Source: Betaproteobacteria bacterium HGW-Betaproteobacteria-20 | GTDB taxonomy: Bacteria > Pseudomonadota > Gammaproteobacteria > Burkholderiales > Methylophilaceae | NCBI GenBank assembly: GCA_002842195.1 | Contig: PHCL01000064.1 | Location: 1 to 7,251, forward strand | Direction of reading: 5' to 3' | Length of the DNA: 7,251 nucleotides | Shown here: positions 5,444-7,251 of the stretch, in pieces | Layout: the number at the start of each line of letters is the position of its first letter | Position numbering within the stretch: the first letter of the stretch is position 1 | Position numbers and translations under genes: made by a program | Notes under the pieces: model-generated | Told to the model about the DNA's origin: nothing | Databases searched by the model: none | What the model saw: the letters and a program-made list of their open reading frames with translations, nothing else

Positions 5444-5707
5444 ATGTGGCGCCTGATTTTTATCGGTCTTATTATTTTCCTTATTATTTATGTGATTAAG
5501 CGCGGTCTTCGCCAGCCTGACGCACCTCAAACCGAAGAAAAAAAATCAGAGGACGATTCAGAGGATAGTTCAGAGCACAAATCACAAAACAATGAAGTAG
5601 AAGACATGGTGCAATGCACGCATTGCGCCATACACCTGCCCAGATCAGAGGCTTTTTTAGTTGACGGCAAAATATATTGTAGCCGTGCACATATTCAAAA
5701 CAAATGA
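5444..5707 (+). CDS. PP0621-family small membrane-anchored zinc-ribbon-like protein
   Basis: An 87-residue protein with an N-terminal membrane segment (about 4-18, LIFIGLIIFLIIYVI) followed by basic residues (KRGLR). This suggests insertion with the C-terminal part in the cytoplasm. A low-complexity acidic linker (about 30-53) leads to a compact C-terminal module: VQCTHCAIHLPRSEA (56-70) and GKIYCSRAHIQ (75-85). Cys58, Cys61, Cys79 and His83 form a CxxC-x17-CxxxH pattern suited to one zinc ion, with His60 and His64 nearby. This is the arrangement of PP0621-family proteins, whose function I do not know. ATG at 5444 has a weak TAGAG eight bases upstream. The stop overlaps the kinase start as ATGA, so the two are probably translationally coupled, pointing to a shared task. 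Confidence 0.85.
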   Translation: MWRLIFIGLIIFLIIYVIKRGLRQPDAPQTEEKKSEDDSEDSSEHKSQNNEVEDMVQCTHCAIHLPRSEAFLVDGKIYCSRAHIQNK

Positions 5708-7251
5708 GCCTGTTCAACTTCAAATTTAAAGCTTATTTAAATCAAACCATTGCGCGGCAAAGCGATTTGCCTCTACAGGCGCGTGCAATCAATGTACTTA
5801 ATATTTTTCGCTTTATCTTAAGCCTGACATTCATCGGTCTTTATCTCTTTATGAGCAAAGAGAGCTGGTGGAATAAAGAAACAGCACCGTTATTTTTTAA
5901 TTTCTCAATCGCTTATTTTGTCTTCAGCATCATAGCGCTGCTGTTCAGTTCTCTGAAATATGCAGCGCATCGCTTTGTGCTTCCGCTGCAAGTTGTGGTT
6001 GATATATTTTTTATCACTTTGCTCATGTATGCGGCAGGCGGCATTCAATCAGGCTTAGGTTTACTGCTAATTATCACCATTGTGACGGCGAGCCTGGTGA
6101 GCAACGGTCGCCTGGCTTTATTTTACGCCGCAGTGGCGAGTATTTTCCTGCTACTGGAACAAAGTTACCAAATCGTACTTGACGATTTATCTAACGCCAC
6201 CTATACGCAACCGGTGATGCTAAGCATCAGCTGCTTTGCAACTGCATGGCTGGCCTTTAGCCTGGCTGGGCGCATGCAGCGTAGCGAAGCGCTGGCTTCT
6301 GCGCGCGGCATTGATATTGAAAATTTATCGCAAATCAATGCGCTAATCATACAAGAAATGCAGGATGGCGTGATGGTAGTGGATGAAAGTTCGAACATTC
6401 GCCACCATAACTTGCAGGCTGCATCCTTATTGTCACTAGCCAATCCTGGCGCAGAAAATATTGCACTCACTAGCAATGCACCTGAAATTGCCACCATATT
6501 TAACGCCTGGGTAAAAGATGAAAATACCAGCGACAATTCAATCGTTACCATCAATAACCGGGATTTGAAATTACGATTTATGGCAATCAATCAACTGCGT
6601 AATGCCGGTGCAGTTATATTCATTCAGGATCTCAGCCAATTACAATCTAAAGCGCAACAGGCCAAACTGGCCGCGCTGGGCCGGCTAACGGCAAATATTG
6701 CGCATGAAATTCGCAACCCATTGAGTGCAATTAGTCATGCGAATCAACTGCTGCAAGAAGAAGAAAATATTTCAGCGCCAAAGAGACGTATTTTACAAAT
6801 TATTGAAGACAACATTGGGCGCATTGATCAGATTATTAAAGATGTGCTTGAGCTTAATAGACGTGATCGCACGCTTCAGGAAAAAATTGAGCTCAGCACT
6901 TTTTTAACTGACTTTTACGCGCAATTCTGCGCTGTTGAAAGAGTGCCTGCTGCACATTTTCAACTATCTCCTTTGTTGCCGGAACAAACCATTATTTTTG
7001 ACCAGCGCCACCTTACGCAAATTTTGTGGAATTTATGTAAAAATGGCTGGCAACACTGCCAAAATCAAGCGGGTAGCCTGACTTTAGATTGCTTTGTAAC
7101 AGCAAACTCTACCTTAAATATTCAAATTACGGATGATGGTGACGGTGTGGCTGAACGAGACAGACCCCGGCTATTCGAACCATTTTTTACCACAAAGTCC
7201 ACCGGCAATGGCTTAGGGCTTTATATTTCACGCGAGCTGGCAGAGGCGAAT
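5704..7251 (+). CDS. pilS: PilS-like sensor histidine kinase, 3' end missing
   Basis: Open from ATG 5704 to the window edge (516 codons, no stop). Six hydrophobic segments fill residues 30-190 (about 32-50, 65-83, 92-110, 115-133, 137-152 and 171-189), the multi-pass sensor layout of PilS. A PAS-like domain follows (about 207-310, with MQDGVMVVDESSNIRHHNLQA). The dimerisation domain has the H box IAHEIRNPLSAI with phospho-acceptor His334. The ATPase domain shows the N box (NLCKNG, Asn443 and Asn447), D box DDGDG (477-481), F box LFEPFFTTK (490-498) and G box GNGLGL (501-506). Only about 20 residues should be missing. The N box has Gly after Asn447 where Ala is usual. The start overlaps the PP0621 stop by 4 bp with no strong SD. 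In pilus systems PilS phosphorylates PilR, a sigma-54 activator of pilin genes; pilR is expected downstream but not visible. An NtrB/AtoS-type role remains possible. Confidence 0.82.
   Translation, partial: MSLFNFKFKAYLNQTIARQSDLPLQARAINVLNIFRFILSLTFIGLYLFMSKESWWNKETAPLFFNFSIAYFVFSIIALLFSSLKYAAHRFVLPLQVVVDIFFITLLMYAAGGIQSGLGLLLIITIVTASLVSNGRLALFYAAVASIFLLLEQSYQIVLDDLSNATYTQPVMLSISCFATAWLAFSLAGRMQRSEALASARGIDIENLSQINALIIQEMQDGVMVVDESSNIRHHNLQAASLLSLANPGAENIALTSNAPEIATIFNAWVKDENTSDNSIVTINNRDLKLRFMAINQLRNAGAVIFIQDLSQLQSKAQQAKLAALGRLTANIAHEIRNPLSAISHANQLLQEEENISAPKRRILQIIEDNIGRIDQIIKDVLELNRRDRTLQEKIELSTFLTDFYAQFCAVERVPAAHFQLSPLLPEQTIIFDQRHLTQILWNLCKNGWQHCQNQAGSLTLDCFVTANSTLNIQITDDGDGVAERDRPRLFEPFFTTKSTGNGLGLYISRELAEAN

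Noticed and set aside
5496..5723. Minus-strand 75-codon open frame across PP0621
   Set aside because: Antisense to a gene with a clear membrane anchor and Cys/His module; no family resemblance.
6201..6907. Open frames inside the kinase region (minus 6201-6590, plus 6725-6907)
   Set aside because: The histidine kinase frame runs unbroken from 5704 to the window end with all catalytic boxes in order, so these are shadows.

Overview
The window looks like chromosomal core sequence from a moderately low-GC betaproteobacterium. The gene content and order (pepA divergent from lptF-lptG; an ECF-type sigma gene followed by DUF3619, DUF3106 and RDD genes; a PP0621-family gene followed by a PilS-like kinase) are typical of Betaproteobacteria. 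The AT-rich composition would suit a Methylophilaceae-like lineage, but that family placement is inference. I see no mobile elements, tRNA, rRNA or CRISPR, and no stretch over 300 bp without a gene.

Layout. (1) 1-1036, minus: the first 345 codons of pepA (leucyl aminopeptidase), cut by the window edge. (2) 1037-1139: a 103-bp divergent intergenic region with a short inverted repeat. (3) 1140-3350, plus: lptF and lptG, the two membrane subunits of the LptB2FG transporter that extracts lipopolysaccharide from the inner membrane. (4) 5292 down to 3319, minus: a compact four-gene unit made of a sigma-70-family (ECF-like) factor, a single-pass membrane protein (DUF3619), a secreted helical protein (DUF3106) and an RDD-family membrane protein. 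Its last gene overlaps the end of lptG tail to tail by 32 bp. (5) 5293-5443: a 151-bp divergent control region with a perfect 13-bp tandem duplication, a 17-bp palindrome, an 8-bp direct repeat and overlapping divergent promoter candidates. (6) 5444-7251, plus: a small membrane-anchored zinc-ribbon-like protein (PP0621 family), whose stop codon overlaps the start of a six-TM PAS/histidine kinase resembling PilS. The kinase runs off the right edge.

How the genes may work together. lptF/lptG serve outer-membrane biogenesis. The four-gene minus-strand unit has the architecture of an envelope-responsive sigma system: cytoplasmic sigma, one-TM candidate anti-sigma, periplasmic helical candidate sensor, and membrane protein. 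To my knowledge the DUF3619/DUF3106 partners have no established function, so this unit is the best candidate here for an undescribed system. The divergent PP0621-pilS pair probably continues into a response regulator (pilR expected) beyond the window.
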